Shown here: one piece after another, positions 46,204 to 56,469 of the stretch | Position numbering within the stretch: position 1 is the stretch's first letter | Layout of the letters: the number at the start of each line of letters is the position of its first letter | Origin: an uncultured Victivallaceae bacterium | Lineage (GTDB): Bacteria; Verrucomicrobiota; Lentisphaeria; Victivallales; Victivallaceae | DNA length: 64,000 nt | Assembly (NCBI GenBank): GCA_944389925.1 | Contig: CALXOD010000068.1 | Span: forward strand, 29,974 to 93,973 | Direction of reading: 5' to 3' | The notes under the pieces: model-generated | What the model saw: the letters and a program-made list of their open reading frames with translations, nothing else | What the model was told of the DNA's origin: nothing | Databases searched by the model: none | Translations under genes and position numbers: made by a program

Positions 46204-49200
46204 AAAACTATTTCCTGACAACCTGCTGTTTTCTTTTGCTGTTGAGTTCCTCCTGCAGTTACCGGGCAGATCGCTTTGACGAGCATTTGATTACAGCCCA
46301 GGCCAACCATTTCAATCTTTATCGGAATCTGCCCCTGGAAATAGTGGGCTCTGGTGACGGCAGGGAAAATATCCAGAACCAGGCGCTCGTTGCCAAAATG
46401 GTTCAAGGAGAGAAACTGCCGCTGGGAGAAAATCCAGGGGCTTTTTCTGTTCTGCCTGCTCTTTTTAAACAGGCGCCTCCGCTGGTGCATATTTACCAGG
46501 AACTGCGTGGGAAAAAAGAAAAGAAGCTTTTATGTTCCGTTCCCCTGGTTCAATGGAATACACGGGAGATTCGGCAGGAAAAGAACGGAGACCGTTTTTT
46601 CAGATACTTCTTTCGTTGCGGTCGGACACCATCGTGCCCATTCTGCGGAAAAACAACTATGAACTCTATCTTTTGACCGTACACTACATGGCTCAGGATA
46701 AAACCTGGATGATTGAAGATATAAAACCTCTCACCGACAGTCCGTTTGATTCCATACAGGGCGTCTGGGATTCAAGCGGTACTTATCTGGCGTATGTGGA
46801 GGACGACCGCAAAGGTAATACTCGATTGTTTATCGACAGGCTTGACGACCCCAGTCGCGAGCTTATTTCTGAAAAGGCGATGCTGCCCTGCTTTCTGCCG
46901 GACGGGAAACTGCTTTTTGTAAAGGATTCAGGGAATTTCCGGGATTTCCGGATTTATGATCCGGAAGATGAGTCATGCCGGCCGGCGACTGATGCTGAAA
47001 TCGCACAAGTACTGCGGATGATTCCGCATTCTTTATTAAAAGATTTTTATCTGCATTTCAGGAAGGATCTTCCGGGGAATCAGCTGCCTGCTTCCGTGAC
47101 TCTCCGGAGTCTGTTTGAGTATGGACTCCGCAATTCTCCCCTGATTCTCCAGAGTTATTACAATCTGCTGGCCGTCCGGGCGAAACGGACTCAGAATTTA
47201 TTTGATCTCGGCCCGGACTTCTTTTTAGGAGCGGACTATCTGGTGACAAGCAATATTCTTTTTGACACGCCGGATGATCCGTATTATGTAATCGGAGACC
47301 GCATCGGTAATGACAACTTCATTCGCTTTATTTCCGGTTTTTCCGTGCCGGTCTTCCCGAATCTTCCACTGCGCTGGGCGAAACGTTATTATGATGACTG
47401 GAGAATTCTGTATTATCAGGCGGAAATATTGAAGGCCGTCAATGAGTTTTCCGGACGATTGACCCGGTTGGCCTTCCAATACTGGCAGCACTGGGATAAT
47501 CTGGAAAACATCCGTTATCAACTGCAGCGGAACATACGCCAGCAGGAACGTTTCCAACATCAGCTTCAAGAGGGGTACGGTACTTCCGAGCGCGTCCTCT
47601 TTGCCAGAAATCTGCAGGAGGCGCTCAAGAGCCGTCAGGAGGAAATTCTGCTGCGGCTCGTTCAGACGCAGACGGAATTGGCCTGTCTGATAGGATGCAA
47701 TCCGGAAAAACCGATTCACCTGCTTCCTTCCGGAGACATTCCGGAAAAACTGGAGAGCTTGTATACTCTCCACGAGATCGACTGGTTCTTGGCACAGAGC
47801 AGAGTCAACCGGCAGGAACTCCGGCTGCTGGAAGCATTGATTCAGCAGGAGGCGGCAACCCGGGATATGGGACCGGAACAGACCCGTATTGATGCCGTGC
47901 GCCTGCAGCTTTCCTATGGTGTTGGATTTATTGACTGGCAGCGGCTGGTCGATGATTTTCTGCTTCTTGGAATAAGCCATGTGATGCCAATGCGTTTACC
48001 GGTGTTTTTCAGTTCCTATTATGAAGACTATGAAGCCAGAATTATGGCGTTGCGCATGCGGAAATATGAATTGGAAGGGGCCATGCAGGGAGAAATTGTT
48101 TCGTTATGGAGCGATTATGCCCATGAAAACAGCCGCCGCCGGCATCGTTTTTCCGAGCGGAAACCCTGCGGGAACAGGCTCGAGTTGCCGGATTGCTGCA
48201 GAATTATGGCAATCAGGATATGATGTCTCCGAATCGTGACGAAAATGAATATACCGCCGAGGTTGCCAGCCTGGAGGAACAGACCTCCGGCAGGGAAAGC
48301 GATTACGAACGATTGCGGCGCTTAAGTCAATTATATCAGGCGGCAGGGCGTTCAGATCTTTTTATACAGCGTTGCATTTCCAGTCTGGAGACAAAAAACT
48401 TGCCCGGGCAGGCGGAAAATGTGATTGAGAACAGAGGTGTTTATCTCTGGAAAGCTCTGGAGACGCTTTGCTCCAAAGAGCGGCGGAACGAATTTCTGAC
48501 CCGCTGTGAACAGGAAAATATCTCATTGGTGTATTGTTATTTTTCGATGGGAAAGGACCAGCAGCCATTTCTGCAGAAATTCGAACCTGAATACAGTTAT
48601 TTCATAGAAGAGTGCCGCCGCAGAAACATCCGGGTTTTTGCGCTGGCGGGTGAACAGGAGTGGCTGGATCCTGCCCAACGGGGAGATTTGAGAATTTTGC
48701 TGGACTCTTTCCTGGAGTTCAATCGCCAACGGATGGCACGTGGCAGTTACGGATTTGACGGATTTTCCCTGGACGTGGAGCCGCATTCCGTTGCCGGATG
48801 GCGCACGGGACAGCGGGATAAGCTGGTTCGAAACTATCTGGATTTGCTGAGAGAGGTGCGGAAGACGCTTGCTGACACTACGCTGCTGGATGTCGCCGTT
48901 CCCTGCAATTATGCCGGAATTCCGGTTTTGGGAAGCAGGAACGACTTTTTGAAGGAGATTGCCGATCAGGTGAATTCTCTGACATTGATGGCTTATCAGG
49001 ACACCTGGCGACGGGGGGTGGATCGAGCTTCTCCGGTGCTCAACCGGAGCGATCTTGCCTGTGGATTGCGGGTTGCGGTGGAAACGCAGGCGGTTGATGA
49101 AGTTGGCGTGTCTTTTTTCGGATTAAGCCGGCAGGAATTTCGTACTGTTCTTCAAGAATGTGCCAAACGTTTTTCAAAAAATAAAAACTTCTGCGGCATG

Positions 49201-49239
49201 GTGATTCATGACGATGCCGGTTTTCAAAAAATGAGGTGA
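46200..49239 (+). pseudogene. Outer-membrane lipoprotein, TolC-like channel joined to a GH18-like barrel, two frameshifts
   Basis: Begins with a lipoprotein signal (LLLSSSCS, Cys about residue 20). A slip in the T6 run at 46595-46600 changes frame; after it follow a short TolB-like beta region and an outer membrane efflux protein domain (LFEYGLRNSPLILQSYYNLLAVRAK, long helices from 47430 to 48080). A second slip at the T5 run 48148-48152 restores FFRAETLREQARV and continues without a stop into a TIM barrel (48400-49200) with GFDGFSLDVEPHS and LMAYQD, like GH18. As one frame the protein would have about 1013 residues. If instead the barrel starts on its own at ATG 48220/48223 it would lack a signal peptide, which favours the fusion. 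Probably the export channel with a polymer-trimming domain. Confidence 0.65.
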
Positions 49240-49244
49240 CCCCC

Positions 49245-50403
49245 ATGAGTATTCATTCACTGCGGGAGCAGGGCGAGGCTTTTCTGAATGCAACGCCACA
49301 GGATAATCGGAAAAAACGAAAATCCATTTTGCGAGGCTGGCTGATCACCGGGATCTTTCTGGGGATCTGTGTCGGAATTGTTCTGTATTTCATGCTGAGG
49401 CCGGAACGTTTTCCCGTCGTCTATCAGATACAGGGGAATGAACTGACTTCGCCGGCCAATGGGGAAATCCGTTTCCTGGCTCCTGCCGGAAAAATGGAAA
49501 AGGGGGCTTTGATTGCAGAGGTGCTGGTTCCGCCGGAATCCGGCGGGACGTTGCTGGAACAGGCGCATTTGCTGCAGGATCGTTTGCGGAATATACGGGA
49601 AGAGGAGCGACAGGATGCCGAACGCATTGCTGAGATGCACCAGAATGTGGAACGGTTTCTGCATGAGCAGAAAAGAACAGAAGCGGATCTGCGTCTGGCG
49701 CGTCAATCCCGCAGCCAGTGCTTGAAAATACTGGACATGCAGCAGAAACGGCGAGACAGTGCCAGACGCCTGTTTCAGTTGGAAGCCATTCGCAACAGTG
49801 AACTCAGCAACGCCGAAGAACAGTATGATATTGCCGCGGATGAATTGAAGAAAACAGAATTGGAAATACAGAAAAACGAGATTTTGCTGGCTTCTATTCA
49901 AAAAAGCCATTCTGCGGGAAACTCAGGCGATTGCAGAAGAGGAACAAGGTTCAGAACAGCGATTGAAATTGAATCGCCTTTTCCGGCAGCAGTTGGAAAA
50001 ACAGCTTGCGCTTATGAAATTTGTTCCGGAGGGTATGCTGTTGCAGCTGCATGCCGGAAATGGAGGTGTCCTCTTTCCCGCCTCTTTCCGTACAGGGGAC
50101 AAGGTCGTTGCGGGCGAAACTCTGGCGCGGCTGCTTTCGGAACATCACTATTCGCTGCTTGCCTATATTCCCGAACGTTTTGCCGAGAAGGTGGCGGTCA
50201 ATGACAGGCTGCTGCTGCGGCTGGGGGATCGGAAATTCAGTGCCCGGATAGCCGTATTGGCTCCTGATTTGCAGCCACTCCCCAAACTTCTTCACTCGCA
50301 GACGAAACAGGCTGACGGATTATTCCGGGTTGCCAGTCTGGAATTTTCCGAACAAGCTCCCCGTTTGCTGAACGGACAGGTGGGAACGGCTGTTTTATGG
50401 TGA
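49245..50403 (+). pseudogene. HlyD-like membrane fusion protein of the exopolysaccharide operon, one frameshift
   Basis: The ATG at 49245 has AGGTG upstream and lies five bases after the preceding stop. A cytoplasmic N-terminus and one membrane helix (WLITGIFLGICVGIVLYFML, about residues 30-50) lead into a biotinyl-lipoyl-like strand (GNELTSPANGEIRFLAPAG), a long coiled coil, and a second lipoyl half and barrel (LLQLHAGNGGVLFP, RTGDKVVAGETLARL). The coiled coil is broken at the A6 run 49900-49905; beyond it the frame encoding ILRETQAIAEEEQG fits. It would bridge the inner-membrane synthase to the TolC-like channel. The upstream frame runs on to 50204 without meaning. Confidence 0.72.
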
Positions 50404-50407
50404 AAAA

Positions 50408-51712
50408 ATGGATTTCCAGACCTTCCTTTATACCATTGAATGCTATTGCGTGGATACCCTGGCGTCAATCGGGACGTTGACCGGGGTGCTTTTGTTTTGT
50501 CCCCTGGTGCTTTATGAAGCGTTGCGTTACTGTCTTCCGGTGCCATGGATGGTCCTGCGCAGTTTCTGTGGAAAGGAGAAGGATGACCGGCGGGAGAAAG
50601 AGGCGTTTCTGAAAACCAACCCCTCCGTCAGCATCATCATCGCCGGCCGCAATGAGGCGGAAATCATCGCGACCACCTTGGACTCATTGCTTGCCTTGCC
50701 CTATCAGAATCGTGAAATTCTGGTGATTGATGACAACAGCACGGATCGAATGGAACAGGTCTGCCGGGAATATGAGAAACGTGGCCTGATCCGTTTCATC
50801 CGCAATGATGAATCGTGCGGTCGAGTGGGACGGCCCGTTGCTTCCAATATCGGTTTGTACCATGCCAAAGGCGAATTCATTATCAGTCTGGACGCGGATA
50901 CTTCTTATGATCGGAATATGATTGCGGAAATGATCGGTCCCTTTTATGATCCGAAGATCGGAGTGGTCGCCGGAAATTTGAAAATCGAGAATGTGGATGA
51001 TTCCATCTGGACCGTGTGCCAGTATATGGAATATTCAATTTCCATCGGTATCTGGAAACGTTGGACCAGCCAGCGTCATGTGACCTTGCAGGCATCCGGG
51101 GCATTCGGGGCATTCCGGCGGGAGGCGCTTCTGGCATTTGACGGCTGGGATCCGGAACTGGCGGAAGATGCCGATATCTCCCTGAAGATGCGCCGGGCGG
51201 GATGGGATATTGCTTTGGCTCCTTATGCGATTGCCATGACGCATGCGCCCGGGTCGCTGATGGCATTAATCCGGCAGAGGGTCCGCTGGGATAAAGGAGC
51301 GGTTCGCACCTATTTTCATAAACATCGCGATATGATGATCCCATGGAAAAGCGGCAACGTTCGTTTCTCTATTGAGCTGCTTCAGGAATTTTTCATGATT
51401 TATCTGCTGCCGCTGGTCTACTTGTTTTATACGGCGATTCTGCTGTATCTGGACTGGAAGATCTGGGTATTTGCGCAAGTGTTCTGTTATGGCGTTTATT
51501 TGTTGCTGACGGCCATTTCCCTGGGGGGCGTTCTTTATTACAGCGAGCGCCGGGAGACGGAATGGTTTTTGCTCAGTTATATTCCTTTTTTCCCGATTTA
51601 TAAGGAGATTTTTCGCTGGGTCCGGATTTATGCCAATATCTGTGAAACATTTCGCTGGAAATATGAGGAAACCTACCTGCCCAAGAGTGGATATTTTAAA
51701 GCGCCATGGTAG
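50408..51712 (+). CDS. Processive family 2 glycosyltransferase, exopolysaccharide synthase
   Basis: 434 residues. An N-terminal membrane helix (TGVLLFCPLVLYEAL), then the GT2 catalytic domain: VIDDNSTD (about 106), SLDADTSYD (about 160, DxD), LAEDADISLK (about 251, catalytic base region), and IRQRVRW (about 288), the Q-x-x-R-W motif of processive beta-glycan synthases such as cellulose, hyaluronan and PgaC. Three to four membrane helices follow at about 325-420. There is no PilZ domain. It is intact, whereas the three upstream genes of the same operon are frameshifted. It starts four bases after the HlyD stop. The polymer is unknown. Confidence 0.88.
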   Translation: MDFQTFLYTIECYCVDTLASIGTLTGVLLFCPLVLYEALRYCLPVPWMVLRSFCGKEKDDRREKEAFLKTNPSVSIIIAGRNEAEIIATTLDSLLALPYQNREILVIDDNSTDRMEQVCREYEKRGLIRFIRNDESCGRVGRPVASNIGLYHAKGEFIISLDADTSYDRNMIAEMIGPFYDPKIGVVAGNLKIENVDDSIWTVCQYMEYSISIGIWKRWTSQRHVTLQASGAFGAFRREALLAFDGWDPELAEDADISLKMRRAGWDIALAPYAIAMTHAPGSLMALIRQRVRWDKGAVRTYFHKHRDMMIPWKSGNVRFSIELLQEFFMIYLLPLVYLFYTAILLYLDWKIWVFAQVFCYGVYLLLTAISLGGVLYYSERRETEWFLLSYIPFFPIYKEIFRWVRIYANICETFRWKYEETYLPKSGYFKAPW

Positions 51713-51716
51713 AAAA

Positions 51717-51970
51717 ATGAGCGGAGACCAGACAATATCCTCTATCGGGGCCATGCCTGTTTGGTAGGATGATTCGGTACGATGGGACTGATCAGGAGCC
51801 TGCCATCCGGGGGCCGGGGGGAAAGTTTGCAGAAGTGCGGGCATTTCTGGATGCCGATTCATGGGAGGAAATACTGATCCCTCCCCGTTATTGCCTTTCG
51901 CCTGCAATTGGGGGAGAGGGGGGGCTGGCATTGCTGCTGTATGGGGAGGGCGCCGTTTCCGGACGGCGAT
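51717..51970 (+). other. Possible decayed reading frame after the GT2 gene
   Basis: Short plus-strand frames starting at ATG 51717 and at 51769 (MIRYDGTDQEPAIRG, then SWEEILIPPRYCLSP) look protein-like but are broken and run into the convergent prepilin gene. I recognise no family. It may be the tail gene of the exopolysaccharide operon in decay, or noise. Confidence 0.2.
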
Positions 51971-52675
51971 TCAGATTTCTCCGGTTCTCAGGAGTTTCCC
52001 GTCATCTGAATAGATGCTCAATCCATAGGTTTTCAGCGGCGCGAAGTGCATGTCGCTGAAGAGAAAATTCTGGAATCCGCTATGCCGGAGTTCGACCACT
52101 TCCAGCAAATCGATATTGCCATTGGAGGCATTGGCATTGGCAGGGGTGTCTCCATTCCAGATGATGCCGCCGGAGCGGGTCAGCGGATTGAGTCGTCCAT
52201 CGGCAATGGCCATGACGCGAGAGGCATTGCGGATGGTGCCTATTTTCTTTGGTTTCCGGTCGAGGGTCGCGGTCAGATAACCGAAGTTGGCACCGAAATT
52301 GTTGAAACCATATGCTGATACCACCTGTGGATAGTAAACGTGTGTATATTTCGCACTGGGACAGATGATCGGACGATGGATGATTTCCGGACTGTGGGAA
52401 TAGGTGGTGTCGAGTTTGCTTTGCTGGAGGCCGAGGTAGGGAAGCAGCAGTCGCCAGCCGCCACCGCTTTGATTCATGACATAACTGAAAAAGTCGTTGT
52501 TGTCCAGCCCGTACATTTGAATCGCATTTCCGTGTTGTTTCAAATTATTGCCGCATTCGATATTGCGGGCTTTGGCCCGGGCCTGATTCAGGGCGGGAAG
52601 CAGCATGGAGGCAAGGATGGCGATGATGGCGATGACCACCAGAAGTTCGATCAACGTAAAGAATTTTGCTTTCAT
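51971..52675 (-). CDS. Prepilin-like protein with N-terminal methylation motif
   Basis: 234 residues. The N-terminus [21 protein letters not shown] is a class III/type II-secretion pseudopilin leader: prepilin peptidase would cut before the Phe, leaving the Glu at position 5 of the mature helix. The C-terminal part has the [19 protein letters not shown] segment and the metal or sugar-site-like tail [11 protein letters not shown] seen in the abundant Lentisphaerota/Planctomycete pseudopilin family. The start at 52675 has GGAAGGA upstream; an open frame extends further back but overlaps the lyase gene. It lies 22 bases downstream of the lyase, in the common pairing of secreted enzyme and pseudopilin. 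Confidence 0.88.
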   Translation of the reverse strand: MKAKFFTLIELLVVIAIIAILASMLLPALNQARAKARNIECGNNLKQHGNAIQMYGLDNNDFFSYVMNQSGGGWRLLLPYLGLQQSKLDTTYSHSPEIIHRPIICPSAKYTHVYYPQVVSAYGFNNFGANFGYLTATLDRKPKKIGTIRNASRVMAIADGRLNPLTRSGGIIWNGDTPANANASNGNIDLLEVVELRHSGFQNFLFSDMHFAPLKTYGLSIYSDDGKLLRTGEI

Positions 52676-52697
52676 GGTACCATTCCTTCCGGAGGAT

Positions 52698-54743
52698 TTA
52701 CGGCAGGTCAATCCAGCCGGTATAATCCGCGTTCGGCAGTGGCAGTGCCCGGCCGTCAACATGCAGATTCCGGGCCCGGTAGCAGAAGGCCCGTTTGCCG
52801 TCGCGCACCAGCAGCAATACCGCTTCGGACTCCACCTTGCCGGCACGCAACCGGGTGACGGTGGTGAAATCCGGACTGTAACGCAGAATATCCGCCACGC
52901 CTTTGCAGCTGAAATCCAGCTGTCCGGGAGCCGCCGTCGTTACGGTGGCCGCCGGAACGGACGCTCCGGCCGGGAAGGCCGCGGCAAGTGTCACGGCATT
53001 GGCCACGTCGTTGCCGGTATCGGCACTGAAGGTGACGAGCGGGGCAGGAACGAGTTTTTCCGCCACCGTGCCCGTCCAGCCGGCATAAGTGGGCGTTTCC
53101 TGGCCTTCCACGCAGGTTATATTCACCTTCTCCGCCGGCTTGAGCAACATTTTCAGATAGAGATTGGGACGTTTGGCATTGAGCGAGTACCAGGCAAGAT
53201 GTTCCGGATCCAGTTGCCATTTTTCCATCGGTGCAGCCGGGAATACATAGTTGGTGACGGTTTTCCCATCCGGTGTACGGACGATCCGGGTTCGGTCGAA
53301 GATCAGGAGATAATCACGGTCGAGCCACAACACCATCCGTCGGAAATCTGCGTCGAGATTTTTCTCGTAACGATCGCTGAAGGGACCCTGGAAGGAGCCG
53401 CCGTTGAATTCTCCGACCATGACGCTGTAACGGGGATTCAGTTGTGCATCGAGCAGGGTTGCATCCTGACGTATCTGGTGGGCGCCATTGAAGTTGACCG
53501 TCGGATGACTCCAGGTGGTACGGCCGCATTCATAGGTGTTTTTGCTGCGTTCGTAGGTGGTGATTGCCGGATCGATCAGCAGATGATACCCGTCCGCGCC
53601 GAAGACGATGCTCAGGCGGCTGAGATGGCTGTGCCAGCCGCCGTAACGGCCGGCGTCAAAGCAGAAGATTTCCCGCTCGTTGCCACCGAAAACCAGCCCC
53701 GCGTCCGGAAATACATGCCGTTCCCACGGAGTCCAGTCGATCTGAAGCCTCCGGGCATGACGCCTGAGATCGGGCAGGGGCTTCCAGGCGGGAAATTCTC
53801 TGCCATAGCTGCTGTCGTTAAAGGCAAATCGGCGAGACAGGTGATTGAATTGCAATGCGTTGGCGATAATGTCCAAATTGGTCTGCAACTGCAGATCGGG
53901 ACGCAGACGGCCGACCAGATAGGCGGCGATCATTTCTTCCGTCATCCAGGACTGATAACCAGTTGTGTTTTCCAAATGGCTGCCGTCCGGGCGGAACTGG
54001 CGTACGAAGCAGGCATTGAGAACTTCCGCACCTTTCTGGCGCCATTGGGCCGCGTCGGGTAGAAAATCAAGTACAATTCCGGCTTCAAGAAGAGCGGTAG
54101 CCTGAGCGATCTGCCAGTTGCTGTTGCCGGGCTTGGTGCGTTCGGCAAGCATATTGGCCTGCCGGGTCAGGTTTTCCAGCAGCCGTGCTACGAACGCGTC
54201 ATCGAACGCCCGGGTGTTGCGGAAGGCGGCCAGAGCTTGAATCCAGCTGCGGATGCGCAAAGAGCAGTTCAGTACATTGTTGTTTTGCGGGTCCACGAAT
54301 CGGTAATTGTGTTTTTTCCAGAAATGAAACCAGTCATCCATCAAAGCCTTGGCGCGTTCCGGATATTTTTCATCGCCGGTTTGCTGATAAGCGGTGATCA
54401 ACCGTTCCAGCATGAAAAAACGGTTGAGCTGTGCCACCCATTCCTGATGGTTGCGTTGTTTGCCGAACCAGTCAATCTCCTTGAGGCCGACTTCAATCGG
54501 TTCGCTGTTATAGAAAAAAACAAAACCGTCGCAGATCTTGTCCGCCTGTTCCAGCTGATATTGCAGATTGCCTTTGTTCAGTTTCTGTTTCGTGTCCACC
54601 GGAGGACGATCGTAAGCCTGCCGCAGGGCATTGACCTTCTGGGCGAAAGCGTCCGGGGTGTCCGGTCCGATCTTTTCCGCTCCGGAGAGCGGCAGCCCGG
54701 CCGTCAGCGAAGCTGCGGCCATCCAGGCGAATGTTTTTTTCAT
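52698..54743 (-). CDS. Secreted heparinase II/III-like polysaccharide lyase
   Basis: 681 residues with a signal peptide ([22 protein letters not shown]). Residues about 25-330 form an alpha/alpha toroid ([16 protein letters not shown] region, [32 protein letters not shown] with the neutralising Asn). Residues about 340-680 are the heparinase II/III beta-sandwich with [30 protein letters not shown], holding the His that acts as catalytic base or metal ligand. It would cleave uronic-acid-containing polysaccharides (alginate or glycosaminoglycans) by beta-elimination. The exact PL family (12, 15, 17 or 21-like) cannot be set. CAGGAG precedes the ATG at 54743. Confidence 0.85.
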   Translation of the reverse strand: MKKTFAWMAAASLTAGLPLSGAEKIGPDTPDAFAQKVNALRQAYDRPPVDTKQKLNKGNLQYQLEQADKICDGFVFFYNSEPIEVGLKEIDWFGKQRNHQEWVAQLNRFFMLERLITAYQQTGDEKYPERAKALMDDWFHFWKKHNYRFVDPQNNNVLNCSLRIRSWIQALAAFRNTRAFDDAFVARLLENLTRQANMLAERTKPGNSNWQIAQATALLEAGIVLDFLPDAAQWRQKGAEVLNACFVRQFRPDGSHLENTTGYQSWMTEEMIAAYLVGRLRPDLQLQTNLDIIANALQFNHLSRRFAFNDSSYGREFPAWKPLPDLRRHARRLQIDWTPWERHVFPDAGLVFGGNEREIFCFDAGRYGGWHSHLSRLSIVFGADGYHLLIDPAITTYERSKNTYECGRTTWSHPTVNFNGAHQIRQDATLLDAQLNPRYSVMVGEFNGGSFQGPFSDRYEKNLDADFRRMVLWLDRDYLLIFDRTRIVRTPDGKTVTNYVFPAAPMEKWQLDPEHLAWYSLNAKRPNLYLKMLLKPAEKVNITCVEGQETPTYAGWTGTVAEKLVPAPLVTFSADTGNDVANAVTLAAAFPAGASVPAATVTTAAPGQLDFSCKGVADILRYSPDFTTVTRLRAGKVESEAVLLLVRDGKRAFCYRARNLHVDGRALPLPNADYTGWIDLP

Positions 54744-54895
54744 TCTCACTCCTGTGTTTTTATAGGGGACCATTGTAAAAAATATGTTTTTTATGAAAAC
54801 TCTATTTTTTTGATACACTCAGTTCTTTCGACCGTTAAAAAAAACTCACTTCCCTGGGCTTCCCGGTGCTAGGGGGCGGAGCCGGCGAGAAGGCT

Positions 54896-56116
54896 TTACA
54901 CGCTTGACCACACTCCTGCTTCTTTTTTCAAAAAAGGCATCGGTTCCGGAGGCGGCAGAACCGCTTCTGGACGGTATGCCAGAGTTACAGGATCGCATAC
55001 TTCGATCCTTGACGCTTCCGGCGGTAAATCCGCAGTTGCCCCGAAAACCGGAAATAACGGCAATTCCGCTTGCGTCGGTCCGCGGTCCGGATGGCGGATC
55101 TGCTGTAGCAGCAGTCGGGCAGCGTAAGCTCCAAACTCCCTTTTGCCCACCAGTGCGTAACCGGAAACAGGACGATTCTGCCAATGCCATACATCGGAAT
55201 AACTTTCACTTTCAAGCTGCAGTACAGGCAGATCTCCGGGAACCCGGATCCCGGCACGTTGCAGGGCACGCATGGTACCATCGAAGAAACGGGCTCGGAA
55301 TACCAGCAGCGCATCGGGCTTTTCCGCTGCAGACCAGAGCATGCGGATTGCTGCATCGTATTCGGTATCAGAAGCCTCTTCCGGGACGCGACAGACCAGC
55401 GGTACCCGAGGCAGGTGCGCTTCCGCCAGATACCGGGCGTGGGCGGGAAAAATCCGGGTGAATTCAAACGCTTCCCGGTTGGTTCCCAATACCGCCAGCC
55501 GACGGAATCCTCGGTTGCCCAGTTCCCGGCACAGTGCTACCCCACTGGCTTCACCGAATTCGTCCACTACGTTGAGCTGTCGGAGCGGCATGGGCCGGTT
55601 CAACAGGACATAATTCAGCTCGCGAGGCAGAGTGCTGGTGATGAATTCTTCGAAAAATTCCGCATTACCTCCATAGATCAAAACATGGCGGCAACCGCTT
55701 TCGCGCAGGTCGTCGCAGGAGGATTTTCCCAGAGTCGGAATGAACGCCAACCGATAACCGGAGCGGGCCGCCACCGCCGCGGCACCGGAGATGATTTCAC
55801 TCCAGACATCGCCGCTGGAAGAACGCTGATTGTAGTCGAAGAGCATTCGGGGCAGATAAAAACCGATTTCCCGCGCCCGGTGGTCAATCATGCCGGTCTG
55901 TGGTGGCAACACCCGACAGCCGCAGCCGCGCCGGGTGACGATACGGTTTTCTCCGGTCAATTTTGCCAGGGCGCGAGTGACGGTGGATTTGGCAACGCCG
56001 TATTCCGCAGCCAGTTCCATCGTTGTCGGCAGCAGGGCACCGGGGCGAAACTCGTTCCGGTCGATGCGGTGCCGCAATGCGGCGGCGATCCGTTCTGCTT
56101 TTCCGTCAAACTTCAT
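54896..56116 (-). CDS. GntR-type transcriptional regulator with LacI-like sugar-binding domain
   Basis: 406 residues. An N-terminal winged helix of the GntR type (AALRHRIDRNEFRPGALLPTTMELAAEYGVAKSTVTRALAKL, residues 10-52) is followed by a periplasmic-binding-protein-like effector domain (EIGFYLPRM, GYRLAFIPT, VLIYGG, LAVLGTNRE, DALLVFRARF) as in AraR/LacI regulators. It probably senses a sugar released by the neighbouring lyase or esterase and controls them. It is divergent from the SGNH esterase gene, and the 353-base gap holds two copies of a candidate operator, one of them inside its own promoter, so autoregulation is likely. GAGGACGGC precedes the ATG. Confidence 0.85.
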   Translation of the reverse strand: MKFDGKAERIAAALRHRIDRNEFRPGALLPTTMELAAEYGVAKSTVTRALAKLTGENRIVTRRGCGCRVLPPQTGMIDHRAREIGFYLPRMLFDYNQRSSSGDVWSEIISGAAAVAARSGYRLAFIPTLGKSSCDDLRESGCRHVLIYGGNAEFFEEFITSTLPRELNYVLLNRPMPLRQLNVVDEFGEASGVALCRELGNRGFRRLAVLGTNREAFEFTRIFPAHARYLAEAHLPRVPLVCRVPEEASDTEYDAAIRMLWSAAEKPDALLVFRARFFDGTMRALQRAGIRVPGDLPVLQLESESYSDVWHWQNRPVSGYALVGKREFGAYAARLLLQQIRHPDRGPTQAELPLFPVFGATADLPPEASRIEVCDPVTLAYRPEAVLPPPEPMPFLKKEAGVWSSV

Positions 56117-56142
56117 GCCGTCCTCAATTGTTTGCTGGTCTA

Positions 56143-56171
56143 ATTATAATGAAAAATCAGGATAATAACAA
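56143..56171 (-). promoter_or_regulatory. Promoter of the GntR/LacI-type regulator
   Basis: On the minus strand TTGTTA (56171-56166), 17 bases, TATAAT (56148-56143). The spacer contains the first operator copy (56156-56166). Confidence 0.55.
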
Positions 56172-56228
56172 GACTATCGCGGATTTTTTTAGAGAAAAGT
56201 CCGATCTTATCCCGATTATCAGGATAAT
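56156..56228. promoter_or_regulatory. Candidate regulator operators
   Basis: ATCAGGATAAT occurs twice in the same orientation, at 56156-56166 and 56218-56228. The second copy is part of a perfect palindrome ATTATC-AG-GATAAT (56215-56228). The two are 62 bases apart, about six helical turns, which could allow looping. Confidence 0.55.
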
Positions 56229-56373
56229 TGCCGGAGTGTCTCCCCAATGAAGGTAACTTGAGTTTCCGGAGGCAGAAAGCGGTGGAGTTGTCGAGGAGAA
56301 TATTTTCAGCTGGATGTCATTACCGGTTTGGAACAAAATAAAAATCACTGTGAAAAATAATGAGCGATGCCGG

Positions 56374-56403
56374 TTGACAGATTCCTCCAGGCGGATATAT
56401 ATT
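56374..56403 (+). promoter_or_regulatory. Promoter of the secreted SGNH gene
   Basis: A consensus TTGACA (56374-56379) with TATATA at 16 bases (56396-56401) or TATATT at 18 (56398-56403). The ATG follows about 70 bases later. It lies about 150 bases downstream of the palindromic operator. Confidence 0.6.
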
Positions 56404-56469
56404 CATAATAATTGCAGATGTCCCATCACAAGAATCGCAGAAATTCACCCGAACAGCGGAGAGGCGACA

